Assembly (NCBI GenBank): GCA_040954595.2
Contig: CM082588.2
Location: 3,534,001 to 3,598,000 of the forward strand
Direction of reading: 5' to 3'
Source: Balanoglossus misakiensis
Taxonomy: Eukaryota > Hemichordata
DNA length: 64,000 nt
Shown: piece by piece, positions 29,963 to 43,798 of the stretch
How positions within the stretch are numbered: the first letter of the stretch is position 1
Layout of the letters: each line of letters begins with the position of its first letter
The notes under the pieces: generated by a model
Seen by the model: the letters and a program-made list of their open reading frames with translations, nothing else
Database searches by the model: none
What the model was told of the DNA's origin: nothing
Program-made: the position numbers and the translations under genes

Positions 29963-32900
29963 CCCCGAAAATCGTCAAAACGTAAGAACACGAACGTAAG
30001 AGCGTTTTCTTTCTTGTCGCGTGACAGACGACGATCTTTTCCCCACCAAGCCAATTTCAGGTTAGCCATTTCTGAGTCGTATAGCTTGGGGCCAGTACAT
30101 TTCCAAGGTTCCTATCTGAGTTGATATTGGTTCAGTAACTGCATGCAACAGCTCTCGGATAGTGTACAATGTACGCGTTGATGAACATGTATATTTAGTT
30201 CAGTTCAGTTTGAGTTAATTTTTTTCTTATAAACTGCCGAGATTGTACGTTCATTTTACCCTGTTGGGGACTGATAGAATAATTGTTCGCTTTCAATCCG
30301 CAAACTTTCACAGAGCAACGAGCGCGGTGTGATCTCTGATACCCTAAATTGAAAGGGGACAGAGTCGGTGTCTTTTGATATTAACTCTGATCATTTTTGT
30401 TTCCCCCTTGAGGAATCACGCTATTCTTCGTTCCACAGAATCGCCAGTCTCCAGAGCCACATTTCCACTTCAATTTGACAATTCCTATGAATGTATAAAT
30501 TGGCTACATACCGGAAACTACGTCATTGAAGTATTCGACACTTGATGAGATGACATGATGATGTCGCAGGCAACTTTAACAATCAGAAATCACACGCAAA
30601 ACTTGGTGTAATTTCGAAGAAAGTATCTCGCTGCTTTGAAAAAACCCGAAAGCACAGCTGGCGATATCGATCTGTGCGGGATAGAGAGTAGCCAAAATAA
30701 TTTTGTTCACGAACAGCGGCATGATTGTTTCGAATATGCATGTTTTAATGACAGTCAGATTGTATTTTGCTCGGCTAAATCCACGGAAGGTGTGGACAAA
30801 AACATATGATGCTAATTTCGCACTCAGAGAACGCGCTAAAACGCGATGGGTCCGTGGAAGGTAAATTAGCATAATTGAAATTCGGTATGTTTAAAGCTCT
30901 ATTGTTAGCTGTTACTTGTTAATTAGGGGGTTGGGCGTTATGCAGATGGTGTTATGCGTTGAAACGCAGGTGACCTTTTGGACAACATTCATTAACTGCG
31001 CAAATCAACATGGCTGTTCAACTCTGCGTACGGCAAACGTCTTTCTATCTGCCGCGGGAACCAGGTGACTTTGACAAGCACCAACAACAGGAATATGAGT
31101 CTCCCCTGCATTGCAGTCCGTGTAATCGTCACATGATTCTATTCAGATCAGTTCCATTAGCACAGAAATTATGAGTGAAGTGTCGTAATCGATTTTAAAT
31201 AGCCCCCATCTTCCAAAAGAGCGTCAGACCACGCTCATAAAACCCAATTTGGTTTTTTACCAAACGATGATTAACTATAGGCAGAGATGACCTCCGATTT
31301 CTGCGCGAGCGCCACCGCGAAACGCCGCATACATGTTGGAATCATTACATTTCCGTTTAATGAGATCACGTAGGTTGCCGTTCGCTGCGAGTGAATTTCA
31401 TTCTATCAGCGGTAGAGTATGCTATCTGTCGGAGTTAATTATTTCGTTACTTTAGGGCCAAAATTGCGGGTTGTCATGTAATTATTACCTAGTGATACAC
31501 GCGCGGCAGGGCTATCGATTTCAGAGAGAGAGCTGCAGTTTCTTGGTGTGATTTTCACGTTAACCTGTAATCAGGAGTGTATTGGAAAGGGGGATCAGGG
31601 GATACTCGTTCAGCGAATTAGTCCGCCATTCAAGTGTGGTTTCCTCGTTTATATGTTCTTCTTCAGAGATACGACATGAAATATATGCAAATGTAAATTA
31701 AGGTGATAAGTGATAGAATTGTGTATGGTGATTGTAGTATATACATAACACTAATTATCAGCCAACAACGCTCATGAGATTTCATGATCTGCTCGTCTGC
31801 AATCTCATCTGACGTCTGAAATATTCTCTCAAAAAATTCTTTGTGTATACATGTACGCTTGGTGCTAAAAGCAATGTGTTACAATGAAAGACGAGACTTG
31901 AACGTTAAGCATAGACAGCTCAGCGAAATGACTTTAAATTAATGCTTTGTCCGCAGTAAATCGATACCATTAAACTGTCCAGCTGGAAAATAAGCCGCAC
32001 GGATTTTATTCCTCGTTGTATCGGGAGGAGATTTTATCAAATTATTTAAGAGACGTCTGCATGCATGTTGCCCATCAAGGTATAGATGTGGACGTGCTCT
32101 ACATCCCATGGGCGTGAGTGTTAGCTATTCGCTAGTCTTAAACTATTTCTCACATTTCACTCAACGCGAATTTAGATTATTCTCTTTGAAAATTGAGAAT
32201 AAAAGTTGGGGATGGAAAAATAAATTATTATAGTGCACACTGTATATTCACATTTAGGACTAGAAACGGTATCAGAAAAATATATTAGCATTCACCAAAG
32301 CACTCTTGTGTGTACTTTAGTCTTCATGTGTCTGTGCCATTTAGCCAAGTCAGACTATCAGTTACTTTATCGCCATCTATGAAGAGCAAAATGGAATATT
32401 TGCTTTCTCTGTGTTTATTTAGGTAATGGTTCTGTATTTAAGGTAGAGAATGTGCCACCTGTCCAAAAGGTCACATGCAGTCCCTTAACAAACATACACA
32501 CAGAAGATGTGTATTAATAACACTGCGTGTATGGTAAAGGTTCCCATAGAATAGCAATTGGAGGTAACGATGATAAACAAACAAACTCGAAGACATTTTG
32601 TATTTCCGTTTGATATCTTCGGGACACCATGTTAGTTTCGGGTTGGTGTTTACAATCGGAAAACCACAGTGAAATGGTCCACGAGACAACCAAGATCTAC
32701 AAGACAAGTAAGGGTATTTATAGTATTGTTTTTCAACAGCTCCACTAATTTTCATATGACTATATATGGTCCAAAAGGAAATCTTTGCGAAAGTAGTGCG
32801 GGGTAACGCTTTTGCGTGCACACTGCGGATTAATCGCTGTTGACAAAAGCGGTGAAGCTCAGCCTTACGTGACACGCGAACCGTAGCCACCCATGTTACA

Positions 32901-35194
32901 AATTAGACGTCCCCAATTCAAAACCAATGCAGCGAGAAATTGACTTACACCGGGACACCTTCCGGAAATGACGTTTCCGGAAATAACGTCACAGACACCC
33001 ATTTACACGGTTTATGTGCTTCTGTGGTCCGTTACCATATGCATGTGTATACTGTAGCTGTCAGTTTCGCTAATACTGTTTGTATCTGGATTTATTAGGG
33101 GTTTAATCTTCAACCAATGAAGGTGTTGACTGAGTCGGGTTGCGCACAGTCTAAGGGGTTACTTTAATGATGAAATATAACATCGAAAAGCGTGATTTAT
33201 TTGAATAGGAGTTTTGAGTTCCAATTGTAATTGTCCCTTTTTTGCACGATTATTTATCATGCGGGTTGACCTGCATACATTGGCGTTCACGTTAATGAAG
33301 ACATGAGAATAAAATACAAATGTCACGCACAGAAATTATCAACTATATTCCTGACCACGTCAGCTTTTCACACTGACGTGTCATCTGAGAAACGAGTATC
33401 TATGGTTTCGGGTTTCAGCATACGATCCCGATGTCGACGATTGGAATATGACAGCTGTCTCAGGGTTTCCCATAATTTTGAATGTTTCACTGTCCACACC
33501 CAGTTTCCCGTGAAAATATCGTTGCCTTTCTCGATGGTTCAAAGTAATCACGCGAAGTGGGACAGACGGTCAACTTGAGGCTCCATTAGCTGAAACGTTT
33601 GGTTAGTGATTTTTTTTCGGTACGTTTGATCTCATATCAGTTACACGTTCTTGTCCTGCTTACTATAACATGATGATATATATACCCAGTATCATTCCAT
33701 TATTAGTATTAGTATTATTGTACCGTGATTACAATGTTGTTTATCAATATCCATAAAGCACAATCACGCATTTTAATATACCATGTTTTCTCTGGCCAAT
33801 TTGGTAAGGCGCCGTGTAAACTTGTCACATGGTATTATTAAATATTTTTTCGGTGTGCTCTCGTGGTAGATGTCGCGGGGGAAAAAGAAGCATAAGGTTA
33901 TTGTCATTATGTTGAAGTTATATCTTCCTTAACCCTAACCGTAGGCTTGTGCTGAAAACCGCTTGTTCTCCATGACAACCCTCGATTGCTGTCGTTAACT
34001 CAATAACTTCGCATCATATAATCTATTCCGATGGCCAACATTGTAACCAGGGATAAATCGAAGCGGATTTGTTATTATGGCTGCTGTCGCGAAAAGGCTA
34101 GAGCGATGCATTATGCTTGCTGTTAACAGTGATGGCCCTCATCGTTAGAAGACCTACGTTTGTGGTGATAGGTGGTGGTCAGTTCAATTCTCCGCGCTTT
34201 GAGCGACGTTGATAAACTGGACATCGGGCTTGCAGAAAAATAACGAGAAGCCCTAGAAAGACTGTCGCGTGGCGCCGAAACTCCGCATGTGAACGTTATC
34301 TTCCTTCCCAAGGGTGCGACCGAGTTAGTCTCTATCTATTATTGACGAGGCGGTTCGCCGAGTTCCCGCCATTCTATTCTCTCTGCTCAATAGCCGCATC
34401 CTCAGCGCGAGCGCATATTGATTGGCGTGTCACACAGCGTGAATGGAGACGCGCGCGTCAATTTAGAACGGATGGCGATATTGTGTGCTGGGAAATATTG
34501 ATAATCTAATGCCATGCTTCGAGTTTTAAAGAAACACAATCAACATATGCCCGTACAAAGAGCGTGTTTAAATATCCTAACGACCATTTAGTGGCCGCGC
34601 AATCTTATTTTGTTTGGTCATCGGGCGAAAATCTGTTATTGGCTAGATATCTACTTTCGATGGCATCTGTGCTTGGATTTCCATAGGCGATACATGTAGT
34701 ATACTTTTAATCACGTAATCATGGATTGGAAAATTGTAAATGATAGGACACGGCAGGTGAGATGAGACCTTCAGATCTAAAACACGATATTAGATTCCTT
34801 AAGCTGGTTTACTTTAAGTCGTGTATCTCAAATTTGAAACAAGTTCTCCGCTTACAAGATGAAATTTAATGTCTGATGTCTTAATATCAATATGCACACG
34901 TGGTCCCTATCATCCCTTAGACAAACTAGAAACGTATGGCGCAATCTTATGCAACAAATGTTTGAATATGCGAATCAGCGCCATAACCGTGTTGCCGGAG
35001 CTAACGCTCAAAACAAGGCGGACAGATGTCCCTAGAGTAAAACTTTATGTTTTTAATGCATGGTTAATGCATTGTGCGATGCAATGGAATAAGCGAAGAA
35101 CAAAATCAAATCTTCAGAGACTCTTGTCTCTTAAAAGTCGATGTATAAAACATTATTGGGTGGAATTGTTAGGTTCTTTCCTTTCGAACATAAT

Positions 35195-35352
35195 TGAGAG
35201 AGGGAGAGCGAGAGAAAGAGCGAGGGGGAGAGCGAGGGGGAGAGAGAGAGGAGAGAGAGCAGAGAGATTGAGAGAATAGGGGAGAGAGAGAGAGGGGGGG
35301 GGGGAGGAAGGAGAAAGAGAGTCTGAGAGACAGACAGAGAGAAAAACAGAGA
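35195..35352. repeat. (GA)n/(GGGA)n purine microsatellite
   Basis: About 155 bp of gagaga, gagcga and gggaga units with a G run in the middle. It inflates a 136-codon plus-strand frame with an Arg/Glu/Gly low-complexity end. Confidence 0.95.
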
Positions 35353-36029
35353 GACTACCCTCCTTACCTAAACTTGGGTGTTCACCTGATCGTTTTTGCG
35401 ACTTTTAAGAGAAACAGCTTGTTCTGACATCAGCAACAAATATAGAGTTTCCGAACGGCTGCGACGTTAAAATCAAAAGTGCCTTTTGGCACATGTACAA
35501 CAAGATAATTTAAAGCGACCGTTGCTTACTATATTTTACTATCATTCCCCTGTGGTTACTTATAAAACCCGTCTTTTAACAGAACCCCCCTCAGCTGTAA
35601 TATTTATTGCAACTCTAGCCCTTCGTGTAGTTGCAAGTTTTTTTTAAATGAAAGATATTCTACGATTTTTGAGTTTTTTTAAAGATCCGTTGCCATGGGC
35701 AACAGAAATGTTCTCATACAGCACCTAAGTTCAAGCCGTCTTGAAAGTCCATCATTCAATGATAATGGTCGCCGTCAGATCGTGAGTGAAGAAATCTGTG
35801 ACTAATATTAATAGGGGCGCAGCGGTGTGATGTTGCATCGACTGTAGACGGAATTCAGGAGAACGATTGGAAATCGAGGAAGTGTCAGGAAGATTTCACG
35901 CGCGACTTTGATCTAGGTCGCATCGTGTCATGTGGTTTATCTATGGTCAGGTATCTGTGGATACATCTTCAATGGGAATCGGGATAAATCCTAAAAGGAT
36001 GGTTATAGTTCATACAGGGAAGAATGTTG

Positions 36030-36330
36030 GCACTCACCTTTGGCGCGATAAATTCTGACACAGTGCTTCTTGGGGTCTGGTTATAGAGTGAAGTCTCAGT
36101 GCTCCATGAAGGTGTATAACTGGCAGATACGTGGGCGCTCTTCTCAACCCCCTGTCGCGGTTATCGACTTGGTCGCTTCTGGGTTATGACTCAGTCGACA
36201 CGCACGCACACGCAAGACGCGGTCATCGGCTACGGCTGAGAAACCACGGCTTCTTCCGCTGATGTGGGGGGCTGGCTGCTGGGAGACGCGAGATCAAAAC
36301 GACGCAGACGCGGACTCTCAACGCGTTGCC
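36030..36330 (-). promoter_or_regulatory. Candidate minus-strand promoter and 5' untranslated first exon
   Basis: A locally GC- and CpG-rich block stands out in AT-rich spacer and ends on the minus strand in a strong donor (CGCCAAAG then GTGAGT, at about 36030-36042). No long frame crosses it, so it looks like a non-coding first exon. An AP-1-like tgactcag lies at 36187-36194. The next minus-strand acceptor with a coding exon I can support is the signal-peptide exon at 16384, so this could be the distal start of the precursor gene with an intron of about 20 kb. This is inference. Confidence 0.3.
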
Positions 36331-39300
36331 CAGAACGAATTTACGAAGCGCACAGGCAGGGTCGTTGGCAAGCTCCGCGAAGCACGTAGAGAAAATAGGA
36401 AAATTGCCAGTGGAAATTGAAAAAAACCTTCATGTGGGTTGTTCCATTAAACTGGGGGTGAAGCTCAGTTCCCCAGCAATGAGGTGCCTTGATGGAGAAA
36501 AGCAGTACACGTATAGTTGCCGAATTGGCGTCTAATGCGACATCTGCAATAAAATAGCTCTCATTTCAAGCAAGATATTGTCCAATGTCGAATTACAATG
36601 CTCATTACAGACACTCACGCAGCCGGAATGAGTTTTTACCCTGTAGTGTTATCGTAATACTCTGCAGGAGGAAAATATTTTGTTCTTCGTCAACCAGAAT
36701 TGCCAATTCTGTCAATTTCATTTGAATATCAGAAACGCCAATTCAGATTTTTCACACAGCACTGCAGAAACACGATTAGCCTTAGTGGCGAAACGGAACC
36801 CGCCTGAGTGAACTCGAGAAGAGATGGAAAGTGAGATACACAAATTGTCGTTCACTCGGATACAGTGTTCAATTGACTGGCGCAAATCAGAACGATTCAT
36901 AAAAAGATTCAATAACAATTTCCTCGTGTGCTAAGTAAATGCGTTTTAATAGTGAAATATATCAAAAGACAAACTGAATGGCGCTTGTACCATGCCAGAT
37001 TTTCTGAGTGACGTGTTAATCAATATGTAATGTTGTAGCCTTAAGATTTATTAAAAACTATCGATCTTCTTTAAACATTATTTCATGAAAATTCATGCAA
37101 GTCCACAATACTCCTATGTTCTGCACTCACTACAAATCGCGAGGAGATTTTATTTTAATGAGCACTGGATGTTTACCCCGTCACACCTGCTTGTATTTTT
37201 TTGCTCGCTTTTTCGAAACCTTGGCCTACAAACGGTTGTCACGGCAACGTCACACGGGCTATATTGCGATATATGTCCATGGACCTAGACACAACCAGTG
37301 TCACGTACGCCAGATATAAAAAACTCCCACAACAAATGATTGCACCGATTTATAACGATGATACACATAGCCCAATACTAACATCTTTAAGCAGCTATAC
37401 AGTGATGGACTAAATTGCATTACCTAGACTAGGAACAGACTGTTAGATTTAAAATGAGGATCATCATTAGACAGAGAAGATGGGGGTCCCATATTCTATG
37501 CAAATAACTTTCCCAGAGCTACCCCAGCTATTAGAGGCAGAGGTAGAAAATCCTCCAGGGTATCACAGCTGTGGAGTTGCACAGCTATAAATCTGCACAG
37601 TCTCTGGCGATTCGTGACTGCTTCAGGGAACATAGTAGAGCGAACCCCCCAAAATCACTTTTTTTTTTTACTCTAGTGCGGATCAAACGTTATTATTTGG
37701 GTGGTGAACATTACTGTATCAACGGCAACTCAGTTACTTGTTTCTAAATTTGATGTCATCAAGTTGGAACACACAGTAAATTTGAACTAGCGAAGCAGCA
37801 TGATTTGAACCAATATTTTCTGGATCCATTTACAGGTAATCATAATACTGATGCGAAAACTGTATGGATTGTCCTTATCATGGACTGCACGACACATCAT
37901 GGATCTGGGCATCAATACGCCTGCTGAGTTCACGACCCTGTCTGATGGATGGGCGACTGCGCGTTCCTGGAAACCAAGTCGACAATAGCCTGACGAGGTA
38001 TGAGAGTATATACGTGAACAATGTGGGGAGTAATGCATTGATAAGAATGGGATACTCAGACACGGGGAATGGAAGGAAAAATCAAGGTGGCTTTGTCGCC
38101 TCATGTTCAGTATTTCGTGCAAATTGGCGCATTACTGCCGTTGCTAGACAACGCGACAGAGGCTATTAAATGTTACACTGTCTACACTGGCATCTCCATG
38201 GCGTATCGTCAGCATCGAACTGCCGACTACTCAGACATGTCTTCCTGTCGAATAACAGATTTACATGTAGACATGGAGTAATTGCCCGTGGAACTGTCGC
38301 GTACGCTTTGAAGCCAGCCGTCTCACAAGCCGTGTTTTCTGATTTGCTCCCATCCATGCAATGTTCGGCCATCTTTTCTCGCAATAAGTAGACCATTTCC
38401 CGAAGTTCATTTGTCCCTGCGAGATCTCGCGTGGCTAGGTAGTTTACATGTGATACAGGACAAATAACACAAAAGTTACACATTTTAACAACTCTTCTCC
38501 TTTTCTAGTTTCGTACAAAGCTTAACTTGGAATACCTGGCAAGTAATCCGTTGCTACGGCAATTAACCAAGTCTCGCGAGATCTCGCTCCCGGTGCCAAC
38601 GACCGAGTCTACCTTGAGACCACCCTTACTCAAAGTTTCACGTCAAAACACGAGCAGTTGCTGCAAATCACTTGAATCAAGGTCGTGTCAACTCATTCTC
38701 CTCCCTTAGAGCCACTTCGACCCTCTGCCTGTCAATCAAACTCTAAAACGAAAGCATGCATATAAATATGGATTTCACATCATCATTTATTATTTCATTT
38801 CTAATTCTCTGTCTATCGATTCACGATACTGGAGTCACATGATAATAACAAAGTGTCCCTGCAGGCTTGTTTGGCTGAATCACGAGCAGAGCTGACTGTC
38901 GATCTAAAATCGATACGTCGGCTACGAGGTCAACACAGGGACTGGATACAAACAATTAGCCTGCGCCAGAAACCAACTGTCCCGTATAATTACAATGAAT
39001 ACCCGATTAGTAAAATTTCTACACTGGGAATGGGAATGGGGTTTATTTGCATCGGGAATGGGGGTAATCGGTGAACCTGCATTCCTGCATCAGGAATCAA
39101 TGAGATGCGCGGCGGATAGACACACATATCCGCGGGCAGGGAGCATCGCCTCCAATTTGGGTCAACCTTACAAGACTAAAGCTTATTACAGTATAGTGGG
39201 TGTTCAATGTCCAGAGATCCCCGTGGGACACCTCAACGACTGCAAGAGGTGAACATCGAACGTACAAGTGGAACGGGATCTACAGAAGTCAATTTCGATT

Positions 39301-42300
39301 GAAGGGTATTCGTATTACATCCAATTACTTCGGCAATGTTTGGACAAAACAGTTCACAGGAAAGTCTTTGAGCAGATTTAATACACATTAAAATTTGGGC
39401 TAATCACAAAAGTTAGATCACGAACGTGGGAAAAACAACCTGGAGATTGCCAAAACAATACAGCCTACAGGCCGACCAATTTAACACGTTCATTTATAAA
39501 ATGGCGTATTATTTCGAATTCAATAAAAAAATATTAAATTATTTAACATATAGTGATTCGCACGTAATATATTCTGTAAGCCATCAATTTTGTTTTACAA
39601 TGTCTTCGAATTTGTATGATAATTTTCTATATATTCGGTATAGAATATTATCTGTCAACAGGTTTGATGGTGCTTGTTTTATTGTCAAATTTATCTCAAC
39701 CGAGCTTAAAATCTTTGCTGTTGGATCGCAAATACGACAGGCATCCATTTACAATGGCCTTTCTATAGGTGATTTTGCATCGTATTTTCATGAATGAGAA
39801 GTTGCAAAGAAATCAGGCTTTGTTTTCATCTCACTGTGGATTTAGCCTTTGCTTATTGATTGTCACTAGACACGATTCATCATCGCGTTTTATGCTTGTT
39901 ATGCGCGATTCTGATATAGTCGAGTCACATGGGGTATGCCCGTTATTAGTGTTGACGCGGGGAGAATGAAACTGTCTCGCTCTGGGAATATGCCAATTTA
40001 CACGCAGGCACGAGGCTTCCTGGACCAATAACGAAACTGTTGAACGTGTATGAGTTCATTAAGGTGTGTAGATATGAAAGCGAGTTCCCTGGCAGCTCGA
40101 CCCGACCTCGCATCCATGTCTGTTGTGGTCTTCGAAATGATGCACAAAGGTATACTACAGACGCGCAGAGATTGAAAACAGGCTACCTATATGTCTGTAA
40201 TTGTCTTTTAAATGATTAAGTATTCAGACATGCACTAAACTCTTGAAGCAAAATTACAAGCGGAGGCACGTATATACGAGTAGTAATTCTGAAACTACAC
40301 GCACACAACATGACTTTGGAATGATGTAGCCCGTAGCAGATTACCTTCCCGGAGACTCGATTTACTTCCAGTTCCATTATTCCATCATGGTTTTTCACGG
40401 CAATTGGGAATCGGTACACGACCGTGAGGATCGGTTTAATACGGCATTGTGCGCCATGCTCACGGCTACGGATAGGCGGTCGCAAATAATGGACACAAAT
40501 GAATAATGGTGTGGAATAACTTTGGCAATGGAGACAATTGCTTTCTGTACAATTATCATCCTACACGTATCTGTATGATTGATGGGGACATCCGCTAGCC
40601 AGCAATACATGGAAATGATGTTGTCTCGAATTTATTGTATCTTCCCAATGTTTGTCAACTTGAAAAGCGATAGATTCATAGTTGAGCACGGAGGTGCCTT
40701 TTCCCCACCGCCTTTCCTTGTTCACATTGCACATTGCAAACCACGGGAGCACATTCAGTTCACATCTGGCCAGGGGAATAGTTATGGAAGCAAGCACAAA
40801 CGCCGGCGCGATGGTTTCTTGCTTTCATGGTATCTTATCATCTCCATCAAAAATTTATTGGAGATATTCGTTCAACTACAGACGCGATCCGCCAGTTTTA
40901 AAATCTTATCGCTTGCAATTAAATTGGAAATTCGTGATTTCCAGATTCCCTGACTGAAATCAATAAAGGGTATCTTATTTTCTGACTGCTGCAGTTCGTG
41001 ATTCGTATGTGTTTTTTGCGATACGCCACGCGAAGCCCTGATAGATTGAACCACTAGTTTACACACACACCCCGGGGGTGTTTCTGGACGACAAACTTCC
41101 ACAGGAACGGCGAGGACAGTGTCTGTATATCCTTTGTTAATTGTGAATCCCCCGGGGCAACCGACTCCCCCCTGGTCCGCCCCCACCGACCGACATCGCT
41201 ATAAGCTACAATCATAATGAACACGACAGGGAAACCACATATACCATGCTGTCTGTTGGAAAATATGAAACGCGAACATTAAAAGAAGTAAAAATCATAC
41301 TAACATGAATTTCGCAGTCGTGGTGTTTTCCATATCATTATCATTACTTTAATTTCAAATAAACGATACGTCATGTTACTACGAGTGTATCTCTTTGTTA
41401 ATGATGTCATACCAAATTGTAAAAATGACTACCGCATAGGTCGGTATTTATTTGACAAGAAACGGAAAAATATACTTCCTTTTTACGATTTTGATATAGG
41501 TCCCCACTCCACATTAATTGAATTTCTACTTAACAGAGTCAGGGCAATAGTGCGCGACCGTGTTTTTGCTTTCGATTTTATGTTGTGTCGGTAAAAAGAA
41601 AAAAAGTGATGTAATATCAAATGGAAAGAATTGAAATAATGCCAAAGGCCAGTGCATACCCTCTTACGGTCTTCCGGTTTATTCTGCCGTGACACAAAAC
41701 CAGATCATTACCTTTGGTATATGGACTGCCTAATGGGACCAGATCCATATCGGGGTCTGGTTTCCTCGTTAGAAGTCTGGTTGGTCGCGACTAAGTGAAT
41801 TGAGTATAGCCAAACTCTGCCTTATACCCGAAAGTTTAACAACCGAAAATGATATTTGTATGATATTAAACCTAACGTCAACACAATTCTGAGAAAATTT
41901 CACGAAATTGCTTGATGAACGCAGCAGCTGTTTCATGATATCAGTGGAACAAACTTTAGTTTATGACTGATACTCACCAGCACACGTCAGTAATGGAGAC
42001 ACGGGAACATTAATTGGACTAAACTCCCACGTATGCCGAAAACATGAATCGGTGTGACTGTGTTTTACAAAACGAATGCGTTAAAACATCGGAAACATTT
42101 TAGTGTGAAGCATGAATAGTTATAATACATTTTGCTCGAATGTCTTATTCTGTCTTACTTTTACTTGTGGTTCACCAAGATTGCCAAAAACGAGCTGAAT
42201 TTCCCTTAAAAGGCCACGGATAATTTAATATCTCTGTATCCTGTTATTGACAGCATGTGTGTTTAGTTACTAGTATGGCGATCAACAAGGTAAAAAAAAG

Positions 42301-42808
42301 ATCGAATATTATATGTCATTATTGCCCCCTCGGGTGATTTTGTATCTGCTTTCATTTCCTGTGTAATCAATTATACCCATCTGTTAATCTCCACGGTGCT
42401 ATAGTCCAAATAATGCCATGAAGAAATAATATTTTTCTCTTTCTGTCTCTCCCAGGGGTCAGTGGGGTGGTCGTGTCGTGTTCTGCGTTCACGTGGTAAT
42501 TTCGAGACTGAAGGAGAACGAACTTTGGCAGAGGAACCAACCTATCGTAATCAATGTATGAATATTTCATGATTAAGCGTAAAAAAATCTAGCTTACAGG
42601 ACTTACGTACAGCATTGCACACATGTGCATGTACACCATATGTGTGGATGCTAACGTTGGTGGTGCACTTTACATTGTTACTTCGAGAGAATTAATAAAT
42701 ATCCCGCCAGGTGGCGTATGACAAGTTCCCTGATGGTGTTACCCTGTATTTGACCTGAAACGCGATAAAACGTTCAATTTCCCGACTAAATTTCCACTGA
42801 TTCCTACC
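36331..42808. other. Gene-poor spacer, right part
   Basis: No supported gene. Frames are at most 124 codons with no recognisable domain. Short oddities include a small (gggaatg)n cluster at about 39027-39065 and a CCGG-centred palindrome (acaccccgggggtgt) at about 41067-41081. Confidence 0.5.
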
Positions 42809-42853
42809 AAGTTCTACATAGGACATGGAATGTGAAAACGACCAAAATTTAAA
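42809..42853. repeat. Isolated decayed monomer of the 86-bp satellite
   Basis: About 45 bp (aagttctacataggacatgg, then aatgtgaaaacgaccaaaat, then ttaaa) matches the core of the 86-bp unit found nearly 1 kb to the right, with a few substitutions and a one-base gap. It is a stray or ancestral single copy. Confidence 0.8.
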
Positions 42854-43798
42854 GTGTCTATAGTGTTGTGTGTTGTCTTGTGTGTGTCCAGTGTCGTTTT
42901 CGTGTGGTGGTTAAAGTTAAGTTATGAATTGCTGCACGTCTACTTGTCTGAGGTGGTTAGACAGTCAGTTACACATCTTATCATCTAACGGCTTTTACGA
43001 AATGAACTCTGCTATGACACACAACCAGTGTGAATAACTGCGCATGGACAATTCACCAGCCCTGGATTACATAATCTCTGCAATGACTTGGTCGATAATT
43101 CGGGGAGAAACTAAAACAATAGACAGTGGAGCACAGTGGACAATAACTCTGAATAAATTATTCTAGAAAATATGTACAGCAATGCACCTGGAAGGCGGTA
43201 TAAAAGGTTGCGGGCCCATTCTAGAGGGGGAGACTGACGTGACAGCCGGCGGTAGCACTGAGGCACTGTGTGTGTAATCCTACCAGAATCTGACTGCCAG
43301 GCCTGTTTGGCGAAACTACAACGGTGACGGAGTTTTCCACCAAGTGTGATCACAGACATCCTGTGCGGCCACGGATCGACCATCTTCTCGATGAAACTGG
43401 AAAGACTGATATATTCTGCGACCCATTTCCCGGAACATTGTCACTACTGTAGTCACTGAACTCAACGATCTTTCTTAGCAAGGGTAGGACAACCGTTCGA
43501 TAACCACCTGTTAATGTCTTTTGTAATGTCTGTACCGTTTCATGTCTTTGTGTTTTGTGTAATATTTCTTTACTGTGCATCCACTTGTATTTTGTCTATA
43601 GTGGCTGTCCCTGTAAAATTTATTGGATCCATCGATACAATTCTGCAAGTTGAATAAATAGTCTATGCATAAACGTAATAAAGTATCTGAGTTTTACGAT
43701 TCCCGTAGTAAGGGGTCCCCAGCACAAAAGAACCCAGTCACATGGTCTGAGGGAAAACCTACCTGGTACTGCCCACACTATCATACCTTGTGACCTGG
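42854..43798. other. Unique sequence left of the first satellite, with two overlapping unassigned minus frames
   Basis: Minus-strand frames 43580-43350 (76 codons) and 43383-43111 (90 codons) overlap in different frames. Their composition is protein-like, but I recognise no domain and see no convincing splice sites. They could be remnants of a coding sequence or chance. Confidence 0.3.

Larger units (their letters stand above)
24388..36029. other. Gene-poor spacer, middle part
   Basis: AT-rich spacer without recognisable coding exons, RNA genes or retroelement domains. Frames are 119 codons or shorter, except 32471-32890 (139 codons, minus) and 34869-35279 (136 codons, plus). The first has no recognisable domain; the second gets its length by running into a GA microsatellite. 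Single sites of note are listed separately. Confidence 0.5.

Noticed and set aside
33930-33948. Telomere-like ttaaccctaacc
   Set aside because: Fewer than two units; chance occurrence.
34869-35279. 136-codon plus-strand frame
   Set aside because: Its length comes from a GA microsatellite that encodes low-complexity Arg/Glu/Gly; no domain is visible.
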